NCBI RefSeq assembly: GCF_000469305.1
Contig: NZ_KI270978.1
Span: 1 to 57,903 of the forward strand
Direction of reading: 5' to 3'
Origin: Faecalitalea cylindroides ATCC 27803
GTDB lineage: Bacteria > Bacillota_I > Bacilli_A > Erysipelotrichales > Erysipelotrichaceae
DNA: 57,903 bases
Positions 50,695 to 57,903 of the stretch are shown one piece after another (position 1 is the first letter of the stretch; the number at the start of each line of letters is the position of its first letter). The notes under the pieces were generated by a model, which made no database searches, was not told where the DNA came from, and saw only the letters and a program-made list of their open reading frames with translations. The translations under genes were made by a program, and so were the position numbers.

Positions 50695-52081
50695 TCATAT
50701 CTAATTTCAACAATTGATTTAGCTCAACTGCATATTCCATTGGAAGCTCACGTGTAAATGGTTCTAAGAAGCCCATAATGATCATTTCCGTAGCTTTTTC
50801 TCTAGATAAACCGCGGCTCATCAAATAGAATAACTGTTCCTCACTAATGTTCGATACAGTCGCTTCATGTTCAATTTGTGAAGTGTCATTCTTAAAGATA
50901 TTTAAAGGAATTGTATCCGAACGAGAAACTTTATCTAAGATCAAAGTATCACACTCTACTTTAGATTTAGCATGCGCTGCTTTAGGTGAATGATTGACCC
51001 ATCCACGATAGTTAACTTCCCCACCATTGCGTGCAATCGATTTAGATACGATCGTACTAGTCGTATGATCTGCCAAATGGATCATCTTGCTGCCGGCATC
51101 CTGAATCTGGTTTTTAGAGGCAACCGCAATTGAAATCGTCGTTCCTTTTGCGTAAGGTTCTGCTAAAATACAAGCTGGATACTTCATATTGATATGACTA
51201 CCAACATTTCCATCAATCCACTCCATATGCCCATTTTCAAATACCTTTGCTCTTTTGGTTACTAGATTCAAGATATTGCTTGACCAGTTTTGAACTGTAG
51301 AATAACGACATTTCGCATTTTTATGTACATAGATTTCTACAACGGCAGCATGAAGAGAATCTTTTGAATAAATAGGCGCTGTACAGCCTTCAACATAATG
51401 TACATCTGCTCCTTCATCGACAATGATCAAAGTTCTCTCAAACTGTCCCATCTGCATAGAATTGATTCTAAAATATGACTGTAGTGGTTTCTCTAGTTTT
51501 ACGCCTTTAGGAACATAGATAAAAGATCCACCTGACCAAACAGCTGTATTCAAGGCAGCATACTTATTATCTGTATATGGCACGATTTTTCCAAAATACT
51601 CTTTAAAAATATCTGGACAGGTTTTTAAAGCCGTATCCGTATCTAAGAAAATTACCCCTTTTTCTTCCACTTCTTCCAACATATTGTGATATACGACTTC
51701 ACTTTCGTATTGTGTGGAAACACCGGCAAGATATTTCTGTTCTGCTTCTGGGATTCCTAAACGATCAAATGTGTTTCGAATTGTTTCAGGTACTTCTTCC
51801 CAGTTTTGTTGCTGGCGATCACTTGGTTTGATGTAATATGTATAATCATCAAAATTGATCTGGCTTAAATCAGGTCCCCAGTTAGGATTTTTCTGTTCCA
51901 CGAAAGAATGATACGCCTTTAATCTTAGATCCAACATCCATTCCGGTTCATTTTTGATCTTAGAGATCATGCGTACAGTTTCTTCATTTAATCCCTTTTC
52001 TGTTTTATAGACACTGACGTCTTCGTCATGAAAACCATATTCGTATTCATTCTTCAAATCCAGGTTCTTTGAATCACTCAT
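50678..52081 (-). CDS. sufB: Fe-S assembly scaffold protein SufB
   Basis: A 467-residue SufB. Family motifs include [24 protein letters not shown] with a conserved Cys and the C-terminal [14 protein letters not shown]. With SufC and SufD it forms the scaffold complex SufBC2D. ATG 52081 follows GAGGAG; it overlaps sufU by 8 nt. Confidence 0.95.
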   Translation of the reverse strand: MSDSKNLDLKNEYEYGFHDEDVSVYKTEKGLNEETVRMISKIKNEPEWMLDLRLKAYHSFVEQKNPNWGPDLSQINFDDYTYYIKPSDRQQQNWEEVPETIRNTFDRLGIPEAEQKYLAGVSTQYESEVVYHNMLEEVEEKGVIFLDTDTALKTCPDIFKEYFGKIVPYTDNKYAALNTAVWSGGSFIYVPKGVKLEKPLQSYFRINSMQMGQFERTLIIVDEGADVHYVEGCTAPIYSKDSLHAAVVEIYVHKNAKCRYSTVQNWSSNILNLVTKRAKVFENGHMEWIDGNVGSHINMKYPACILAEPYAKGTTISIAVASKNQIQDAGSKMIHLADHTTSTIVSKSIARNGGEVNYRGWVNHSPKAAHAKSKVECDTLILDKVSRSDTIPLNIFKNDTSQIEHEATVSNISEEQLFYLMSRGLSREKATEMIIMGFLEPFTRELPMEYAVELNQLLKLDMSDSIG

Positions 52082-52517
52082 GGTCTTTCTCCTCACTTTC
52101 ATTGATCATATCACGTAAGGCTTTCCAACCAATCGTAGCACAGTTAATACGATTTGCCTGTTTTCCTACTCCTGAAAAAGCAACAGCTTCTTCTAGAAGA
52201 TCTTCATCATATTCCTGTTGATCGATCATCTTAAAATAGTTATCGATGATTTCTTTGGCCTCCTCAATGGACTTATCTTTGACAAGTTCCGTCATGATAG
52301 AAGTGGATGCAGTCGAAATCGTGCAGGCAACTCCATCGAAACGTACATCTTCAATAATCCCATTTTCAATCTTTGACTGTACTGTTATATCATCAATACA
52401 TGAATCACTAGCCATGTGTCTAGACATGTATCCATCTTTTTCTGTTAATTCTTTATTTCTAGGATATTCATAGTGATCCATGATTATATCTCTTAAAATT
52501 GTTGGATCTAAAGCCAT
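52074..52517 (-). CDS. sufU: Sulfur-transfer protein SufU
   Basis: A 147-residue SufU (IscU-like fold) that receives persulfide sulfur from SufS via Zn-ligand exchange. Conserved Cys lie in [18 protein letters not shown] and [10 protein letters not shown]. It lies 16 nt after sufS and overlaps sufB, as in the usual Firmicute order. Confidence 0.93.
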   Translation of the reverse strand: MALDPTILRDIIMDHYEYPRNKELTEKDGYMSRHMASDSCIDDITVQSKIENGIIEDVRFDGVACTISTASTSIMTELVKDKSIEEAKEIIDNYFKMIDQQEYDEDLLEEAVAFSGVGKQANRINCATIGWKALRDMINESEEKDHE

Positions 52518-52533
52518 AGAACTTTTGCCTCCT

Positions 52534-53775
52534 TTAAAAGAAAATATTTACACAATTTTCAATTGTGGCATTCTTTAATCCTTCAACGAGCTTATCGACA
52601 TCTTCTTTTGTGTTGTAGATATAGAAGCTGGCTCGACACGTTCCCGGCGTATGTAATATATCCGGCAATAATTTAGCACAGTGTTGTCCTGATCGTACTG
52701 CAATTCCAAGTGAATCTAAGTATCCAGCTACATCCTGTGCAAACAACATCTTTCCTTTATCCATGATATTAAAGGTACATATTCCGCTTTTAGCATTCGC
52801 ATTATATATGATTACTTTGTCTAAATCTTTGACTTGTTCCAAGAAATACTCTTTTAACATCACTTCATGGGCATGGATATTATCCTTGCCAATTTTTTGT
52901 AGGTAATCCATAGCGGCAGCCATCCCAATCACACCTTCAATTGGCTGGGTCCCACTTTCAAATTTAAGTGGACTCTCTTTCAAAATCAAGTCACCACATT
53001 TATTGAAACGAGCATTGCTTTCTCCACCAAAGAAAACCGGTTCAAGCATATCCATCCATTTTTTCTTTCCATACATCACACCAACACCTGTTGGACCACA
53101 CAATTTATGTGCACTGAACACAAAAAAATCACAATCCAGCTTTTGTACATCAATGTCGATATGAGGGGTGCTCTGCGCTCCATCAACCACAACGATAATG
53201 CCTTTTTCATGAGCTAACTTACAAATTTCTTCAATAGGAGCTTCAAAGCCTAATACATTTGAAACATGTGCCAAAGTAATGATCTTAACACCATCATGAA
53301 TAGCGTTTTGAACCGCCTCGATCGTAACTTTACCTTCATGATCAAGTTCTATGTATTCTACTTGGATATTTTTAGCTATTCCAGCCTGCTGCCAGGGAAG
53401 GATATTTGAAGCATGTTCACTCTCACAAGTTAATACAACATCATTAGACTTTAATACCTGTTGTGTCAACATGATCGCAATTTCATTTAATCCCATCGTA
53501 GAACCTGATGTAAAAGCGATTTCTTCTTTATATTTGGCATTAATGAACTTTTGAGCTGTGATACGAGCATTCTCAAATGCTTCATCCACTTGAGCACTCA
53601 TCTGATAATCGCCTCGATGAGCATTTGCTCCAAGGTATGTATAATAATTGCATACTGCATCAATTACGCATTGAGGTTTAAGTGTAGTTGCCCCATTATC
53701 AAGATAAACCAAAGGTTTATCATTCATCTTTCTTGAAAGGATGGGAAAATCTTCACGGATCTTATTGACGTCCAT
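52534..53775 (-). CDS. sufS: Cysteine desulfurase SufS
   Basis: A 413-residue PLP enzyme with PLP-Lys in FSAHKLCGPTG, catalytic Cys in RSGQHCAKLL and the N-terminal YLDNGATTLKP. It supplies sulfur from cysteine to SufU. It overlaps sufD by 14 nt. Confidence 0.95.
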   Translation of the reverse strand: MDVNKIREDFPILSRKMNDKPLVYLDNGATTLKPQCVIDAVCNYYTYLGANAHRGDYQMSAQVDEAFENARITAQKFINAKYKEEIAFTSGSTMGLNEIAIMLTQQVLKSNDVVLTCESEHASNILPWQQAGIAKNIQVEYIELDHEGKVTIEAVQNAIHDGVKIITLAHVSNVLGFEAPIEEICKLAHEKGIIVVVDGAQSTPHIDIDVQKLDCDFFVFSAHKLCGPTGVGVMYGKKKWMDMLEPVFFGGESNARFNKCGDLILKESPLKFESGTQPIEGVIGMAAAMDYLQKIGKDNIHAHEVMLKEYFLEQVKDLDKVIIYNANAKSGICTFNIMDKGKMLFAQDVAGYLDSLGIAVRSGQHCAKLLPDILHTPGTCRASFYIYNTKEDVDKLVEGLKNATIENCVNIFF

Positions 53776-54553
53776 ATAATCCCACCTTGCTTTCCATGTA
53801 GGTTCTTAAGGATTCGTAAAGTTCTTTATCTTCGACAAGATCAAGAACGGGCAAGAAATACCCAACGCTCAACAGACCCATCGCCTGTTGTTTAGAAAGA
53901 CCTCTTGAACATAAGTAATAAAGTTGTTCCTCATCTGGCTGTCCAATTGAAAGAGCATGGCTTGCCTTTACTTCATTTTCATCAATCAACAACAAAGGAA
54001 TCACTTTTGCAGTATGGTCTTTTCCTAATGTTAAAACTCTTGTTGTCTGATGAGACTGTGCCTGGGCACATCCTTTTTTGATATTTCCATTGGCAACCAT
54101 TTCATATTGAGCACGATCAAAAAGAACCGCAAAGTTCTGCATCTGTCCAAATGTATTGCCATCTTCATGGCATACTTCCATTGAACAGATCTTTGTCGTA
54201 TCCGGCATACACAACTGGCCAGATAAAATACTAAACTCTGCTCCTGCTTTCTTTAAATCCACATATTGTTTCCAATTGAATTTGCCATCTTGAAGATCCA
54301 ATAGACCCATCTGGCAAGTTGCATCCTGATCAACGTGGATCGTTAAGTTCAGATTTACATCCCCATTGGATTGATTCAATACAAAAAGCTTTAGATTAGC
54401 AGAGGATTCAATACAAATCTCTAAATCTATATCAGTTGCTTCTGTAATTTCATAAAACAAAGATCCTGAAGCTTGAGAAAGGACATTTAGAATTGTTTTT
54501 TCATTTGTAGAACTTAATTGTTCTTTAAATGTATCCTGAAATGTTCTTTCCAT
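53762..54553 (-). CDS. sufD: Fe-S assembly protein SufD
   Basis: A 263-residue SufD, shorter than typical (about 430) and trimmed at the N-terminus, but with the conserved core DENEVKASHALSIGQPDEEQLYYLCSRGLS. Short SufD forms occur in related bacteria. It starts 2 nt after sufC. Confidence 0.9.
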   Translation of the reverse strand: MERTFQDTFKEQLSSTNEKTILNVLSQASGSLFYEITEATDIDLEICIESSANLKLFVLNQSNGDVNLNLTIHVDQDATCQMGLLDLQDGKFNWKQYVDLKKAGAEFSILSGQLCMPDTTKICSMEVCHEDGNTFGQMQNFAVLFDRAQYEMVANGNIKKGCAQAQSHQTTRVLTLGKDHTAKVIPLLLIDENEVKASHALSIGQPDEEQLYYLCSRGLSKQQAMGLLSVGYFLPVLDLVEDKELYESLRTYMESKVGLYGRQ

Positions 54554-54555
54554 AA

Positions 54556-55371
54556 CTACGCCACCTTTTTAACGGCGCATGAACCAAGAGAAATTGGTTG
54601 TTTTTTATCTTCCTTATTAGCAAAAACACCAAATTCTTTTTCGATCCATTCATAGCCTTCCTGATCAACTTTATCAACAAGATCTGCTTGTCCAGACACA
54701 ACAATTTTTCCATCCAATAAAACATGTGCATGAGTTGGCTTTAAATATTCATAGAAGCGAGCATAATGACTCACGATCAATAAGCCCATATCTGTTTCTT
54801 CCTGCGTTTTGATGATCGCATCGCTTACAATTCTCAAGGCATCCACATCCAAACCAGAATCAATTTCATCCAACATCGCAATTGATGGTTTTAACATCAT
54901 CATCTGAACGATTTCATTACGTTTCTTTTCACCACCACTGAAACCATCATTTAAAAAGCGATGAGCCAAATCCGGTTTCATCTGCAACTGTTCGATTGCT
55001 TTATCCATTTCTTTGATAAATTTGAATAAAGAGATAGGTTTTTCCTGACGAGCATTGATGGCACTTCTTAAAAAATCTGAATTGGTTACCCCGGAAACTA
55101 CACTAGGGTACTGCATTCCCAAAAATAAACCAGCCTTGCTGCGCTCATCCACTTCCATGTTTAAAACATCCTGTCCATCAAGTTCAATTGATCCTTTTGT
55201 GACAGTGTATTTTGGATTTCCCATAATGGCAGCTAATAGAGTACTTTTCCCATTTCCGTTTGGCCCCATTAGAGCGTGTCTTTCTTTGCTTTTGATCGTT
55301 AGATCCAAGCCCTTTAATATTTCTTTATCTTCTACAGAAACATGTAGATCTTTAATCACTAATTCTGACAT
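54556..55371 (-). CDS. sufC: Fe-S assembly ATPase SufC
   Basis: A 271-residue ABC-type ATPase with Walker A GPNGNGKST, signature FSGGEKKRNE, Walker B IAMLDEIDSGLD and switch His in VSHYARF. A C-terminal extension of about 20 residues goes beyond the usual 250. It is the first gene of the suf operon. Confidence 0.95.
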   Translation of the reverse strand: MSELVIKDLHVSVEDKEILKGLDLTIKSKERHALMGPNGNGKSTLLAAIMGNPKYTVTKGSIELDGQDVLNMEVDERSKAGLFLGMQYPSVVSGVTNSDFLRSAINARQEKPISLFKFIKEMDKAIEQLQMKPDLAHRFLNDGFSGGEKKRNEIVQMMMLKPSIAMLDEIDSGLDVDALRIVSDAIIKTQEETDMGLLIVSHYARFYEYLKPTHAHVLLDGKIVVSGQADLVDKVDQEGYEWIEKEFGVFANKEDKKQPISLGSCAVKKVA

Positions 55372-55395
55372 ATGTATTCCTCTTTTCGTTATACT

Positions 55396-55424
55396 ATAAT
55401 AACAAACTTTCCTTTAAATCTCAA
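55396..55424 (-). promoter_or_regulatory. suf operon promoter
   Basis: On the minus strand TTGAGA, 17-nt spacer, TATTAT, then AAGAGGAA before the sufC ATG. It is divergent from the PrsA promoter. Confidence 0.6.
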
Positions 55425-55445
55425 TTAATACGATTTGGGGTTTCA

Positions 55446-55474
55446 TTGCAATTTATAGCGATTTTTCGTATAAT
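55446..55474 (+). promoter_or_regulatory. Promoter of the PrsA-like gene pair
   Basis: TTGCAA, 17-nt spacer, perfect TATAAT; AAAGGAGG before the ATG at 55503. Confidence 0.78.
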
Positions 55475-55502
55475 TTAGAAGATTTTCAAAGGAGGAACTA
55501 AT

Positions 55503-56522
55503 ATGGGTGAATTTTTAAGGAATAACTGGTTTGTTGTCGTAATTGCCGTTATTCTAATTTCATTTATTGGATACTTTATTTTTGATGCCAATCGTTATAA
55601 CGTATCTGGTAAAACAATGGATGGTAAAGAAGTTGTCGCAAGCATTGATGGTACAGATGTTACGGCTGACGATCTTTATAATGAACTTGAAAGTTTTGAC
55701 AGTACGCTTTTATACAATATGTATCGCAATGCTGTTATTAACCAGACAATTGAAACAACAGACAGCTTAAGAGAAGACGCAAGCACCCTTGAATCTACAA
55801 TTCGTACTAATGCACAATCAAACAGCACCGATTATGAAGCAAGTCTTGCAGCTGAATTAGCTAGTTATGGCTATAAGTCTATTGATGACTTGGATGATTA
55901 TTGCCTTACCAGCGTAAAAGAAAAAGAAATGAATAAAGCTTATGTCGATGAACATTTTGACGAATATAAGAAAGCTGTAGAAAGTGTCAGTCCTCGAACT
56001 GTATCGATCATCTCTATGAGTGTAACAGACGCAGATGAATTAACAGATGATGAACAGAAAAAGAAAGACAATATTGATCAGGCTCTAGAAGACGGAAGCT
56101 TTGCGGATGCCGCAACCGCATTCTCAGAAGATGAGACAACCGCAGCTAATGATGGTTTCTATGGATATATCGATTCGAATTCTTCCAGTTCTTCAACTAC
56201 ACTCGATTCTAGTGTGATCTCAGCTGCACTTGAGTTGGAAAAAGGACAAACAAGTGACTGGATCACTGTTACAGATTCAACAACAGGAGCTATCAGCCTA
56301 TATAAAGTTCATGTCGATGAAACAGATATCGAAAAGATCCATGAATCTAAAAACGAGGATGTGACAGATCAGTTGCTATATGCATTCTTACAAAATAATC
56401 AAGGATTATCTGTAACGATCGTTGAAGAAAACGCAAAAAACTTAGACATTAAATTTAACGATGAAGATGTTCAGAAGAAAATTGAAGATTATATCAGCAC
56501 ACAGAAAGGAGAGAATGAATAA
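55503..56522 (+). CDS. Membrane-anchored PrsA/SurA-like peptidyl-prolyl isomerase
   Basis: A 339-residue foldase with one N-terminal signal-anchor helix (about 8-27) and no lipobox. A SurA-N-like helical part follows (about 48-150), and a parvulin-like domain occupies about 165-285 (RTVSIISMSV, LDSSVISAALELEKGQTSDWI). It likely assists folding outside the membrane. It overlaps the next gene by one base (TAATG). Confidence 0.83.
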   Translation: MGEFLRNNWFVVVIAVILISFIGYFIFDANRYNVSGKTMDGKEVVASIDGTDVTADDLYNELESFDSTLLYNMYRNAVINQTIETTDSLREDASTLESTIRTNAQSNSTDYEASLAAELASYGYKSIDDLDDYCLTSVKEKEMNKAYVDEHFDEYKKAVESVSPRTVSIISMSVTDADELTDDEQKKKDNIDQALEDGSFADAATAFSEDETTAANDGFYGYIDSNSSSSSTTLDSSVISAALELEKGQTSDWITVTDSTTGAISLYKVHVDETDIEKIHESKNEDVTDQLLYAFLQNNQGLSVTIVEENAKNLDIKFNDEDVQKKIEDYISTQKGENE

Positions 56523-57433
56523 TGAAAAGAAAAGCTCTACTTCTGTTAGGTACAGCCTTATTATTGACAGGTTGTGGAGGTGCCCAATCCACTGTTTCTG
56601 ATTCCAGCGAATCTATTATGACAATTGGAGATACGACATACACAAAAGGTGATTTATATGATCTTTTAAAAGCAGCCAGCGGTGGCAACATGAGCGTTGA
56701 ATTGATTCGTCAAGCTATTTTAGATGAAGAAATTGGCCGTGGCGATGAAATCAAACAGGCTGCACAAGATTCCTATGCTGAATTAGAAAGCAACACTCCA
56801 GATATCGAAGATCAATTGATCAGTGCGGGTTATGAAGGTAAAGACGATTATATCGATAAAGTCTTGATTCCAAATGCCCAATATGAGAAATTAACCGAAA
56901 AATACTTTGATGATGCAAAATCAGATATTCGCAGTGAATACAAGCCAAGTGTTGTAAAGATCATTCAGTGCGACGATGAAAAAACAGCCCAAAAAGCACT
57001 TGAAGCGGTTCAAGATGGAACAGAACTGGATAAGGTCTACGAAGAGTATTCCAGTGATTCTGCTAGCTATTCAAATGAAGAAGTTCTTATTACAACGCAG
57101 TCCACAGATCTTCCAACACGTTTGATCAACACAATGTATAAACAGGAAGATGCTGGTGTTGCCGATGAAGTTTTCAAATCTGAGAGCGGTAGTGGAACGA
57201 CAACAGCTTATGTAGCTATTTTAGTGGATAACGATTACGAAAACATCAAAGATCAGATCATTGAAAATCTAAGCTCAAGTTCAGACTTTAGCACACAGTG
57301 TCTTGTATACTATCTAAACAAATATAATTTTACAGTTCATGATCAAACTGTATTTGATTACTTAAGAGAAAACAATCCAGAATATCTAGTTGAATTTCCT
57401 GAATTATCCGAAACAGATGAGAGTCAGTCATAA
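56522..57433 (+). CDS. prsA: PrsA-like foldase lipoprotein
   Basis: A 303-residue lipoprotein (lipobox LLTGC, Cys18). It has a SurA-N-like helical domain and a PrsA-type parvulin core (VVKIIQCDDEKTAQKALEA). It is a diverged homologue of the upstream protein, and the two may be paralogues. It is coupled by TAATG and ends in a strong terminator. Confidence 0.82.
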   Translation: MKRKALLLLGTALLLTGCGGAQSTVSDSSESIMTIGDTTYTKGDLYDLLKAASGGNMSVELIRQAILDEEIGRGDEIKQAAQDSYAELESNTPDIEDQLISAGYEGKDDYIDKVLIPNAQYEKLTEKYFDDAKSDIRSEYKPSVVKIIQCDDEKTAQKALEAVQDGTELDKVYEEYSSDSASYSNEEVLITTQSTDLPTRLINTMYKQEDAGVADEVFKSESGSGTTTAYVAILVDNDYENIKDQIIENLSSSSDFSTQCLVYYLNKYNFTVHDQTVFDYLRENNPEYLVEFPELSETDESQS

Positions 57434-57450
57434 CGACTGACTCTTTATTT
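57420..57450 (+). terminator. prsA terminator
   Basis: GAGTCAGTC/GACTGACTC with a 5-nt loop and TTTATTTTT, containing the prsA stop. Confidence 0.85.
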
Positions 57451-57717
57451 TTCGATTTTTTTCATTTCTTCATCCAGTATAAAGCGAAAATTAAACTCTT
57501 CTGTATCCTGGTGTCCAATATGATATAGACAGCGTATATCTTCCTGATTAAATAAATAGACGTAGTCTTTGTTTATATATCCCTGAGGCCAAAGACAAGC
57601 TGAATAGTCATACACCTCATCGGATTCTACTGCCTTTTGAATGCGTCCGATGACCATTAACTTCTTTGTTCCATTATATAAGGCCACTACACTGCCAAGT
57701 GGTAATAATTCTCTCAT
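57445..57717 (-). CDS. DUF4176 domain protein
   Basis: A 90-residue protein matching the DUF4176 pattern: [22 protein letters not shown] at the start, [21 protein letters not shown] in the middle and an acidic end. DUF4176 genes commonly lie in type VII secretion (ESX/Ess) and toxin loci of Firmicutes. AAAGGAAA lies upstream. It follows the truncated gene at the window edge by 11 nt. Confidence 0.8.
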   Translation of the reverse strand: MRELLPLGSVVALYNGTKKLMVIGRIQKAVESDEVYDYSACLWPQGYINKDYVYLFNQEDIRCLYHIGHQDTEEFNFRFILDEEMKKIEK

Positions 57718-57728
57718 AAATTTCCTTT

Positions 57729-57903
57729 CTAATAATTTACTCGTATCTTAAAACCAAGGCCTGCGATAAAGCCAAGTTTTGATCCAATGATCCATTCTCT
57801 GTTACGATGGCTATATTCAAAATTTGCTTCCGCACTTCCAAGCGAACCTTGTCCGGTCAGCGTTACTTTTACACCAAAAATATTAAATGCGATACTTGCT
57901 TCC
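57729..57903 (-). CDS. C-terminal end of an unidentified gene, cut by the window edge
   Basis: The last 57 codons of a minus-strand gene ending in TAG at 57729-57731. The protein end contains [20 protein letters not shown] and finishes [10 protein letters not shown]. It is beta-rich, hydrophobic and Gly-rich. It is not recognised. Its position just upstream of a DUF4176 gene suggests a type VII secretion substrate or toxin, which cannot be judged from a fragment. Confidence 0.5.
   Translation of the reverse strand, partial: EASIAFNIFGVKVTLTGQGSLGSAEANFEYSHRNREWIIGSKLGFIAGLGFKIRVNY

Noticed and set aside
1-57903. CRISPR arrays, tRNA or rRNA genes, insertion sequences
   Set aside because: No regularly spaced repeats, cloverleaf or rRNA-like sequence, or transposase genes were found by reading. 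This is a visual search, so a tRNAscan and CRISPR scan would be decisive.

Overview
The window is AT-rich, densely packed DNA of a low-GC Bacillota. I infer a gut member of the Erysipelotrichales or a close relative. Supporting traits are strong AGGAGG ribosome sites, SufCDSUB iron-sulfur assembly, PrsA-like foldases, an Opp transporter, a fermentative L-lactate dehydrogenase and only the 2-oxoglutarate arm of the TCA cycle. TGG is the normal Trp codon and TGA is a stop. No tRNA, rRNA or CRISPR array was seen.

Layout. 0.4-6.1 kb: oppABCDF peptide importer with a promoter, a dyad operator and an internal leaky terminator. 6.1-18.1 kb: mostly minus-strand housekeeping genes (DeoR regulator, AzlCD exporter, DUF349 protein, LysR-controlled cupin/flavoprotein pair, RlmCD-type methyltransferase, HAD, FMN reductase, acetyltransferases), plus htpG behind a promoter carrying two CIRCE-like dyads. 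18.2-23.2 kb: deoC-manA-reductase-C_GCAxxG_C_C, then deoB and a GT14-like protein. 23.2-27.5 kb: aconitase divergent from citrate synthase and isocitrate dehydrogenase. 27.5-34.1 kb: nuclease lipoprotein, a histone-H1-like tailed protein, HtrA, Ldh, an aldo/keto reductase killed by one TGA, and a phosphoesterase. 34.2-40.2 kb: ubiB-lspA-rluD-dCMP deaminase operon and a flavodoxin-PadR-HAAS operon.

40.26-45.20 kb is a small integrated element bounded by a 12-bp repeat (TTATTTTGTATA) at the 3' end of a leucine-rich-repeat gene. It carries a truncated Cro-like gene, a cI/LexA-like repressor with three operators, a DUF4041 + GIY-YIG (SNIPE-like) protein, a lipoprotein, a four-helix membrane protein, a compact three-way-junction structure, and a tyrosine integrase frameshifted in an A8 tract. 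The host LRR gene kept its stop codon but had its terminator swapped for the element's own. This is the most interesting part of the window: a possible phage-entry-blocking module in a mini-prophage or satellite.

45.2-57.9 kb: the LRR gene, cspA, a HAD/HD pair, the sufCDSUB operon extended by fthC, a GDSL hydrolase and an unknown gene, two PrsA-like foldases, and at the right edge a DUF4176 gene with the 3' end of an unidentified gene, possibly the margin of a type VII secretion/toxin locus.

Recurring themes are translational coupling by 1-25 nt overlaps, terminators that overlap stop codons, and three genes (HAD at 14313, deoB, phosphoesterase at 34127) whose ATG lies exactly 6 nt after a -10 box with no Shine-Dalgarno sequence, which predicts leaderless mRNAs.
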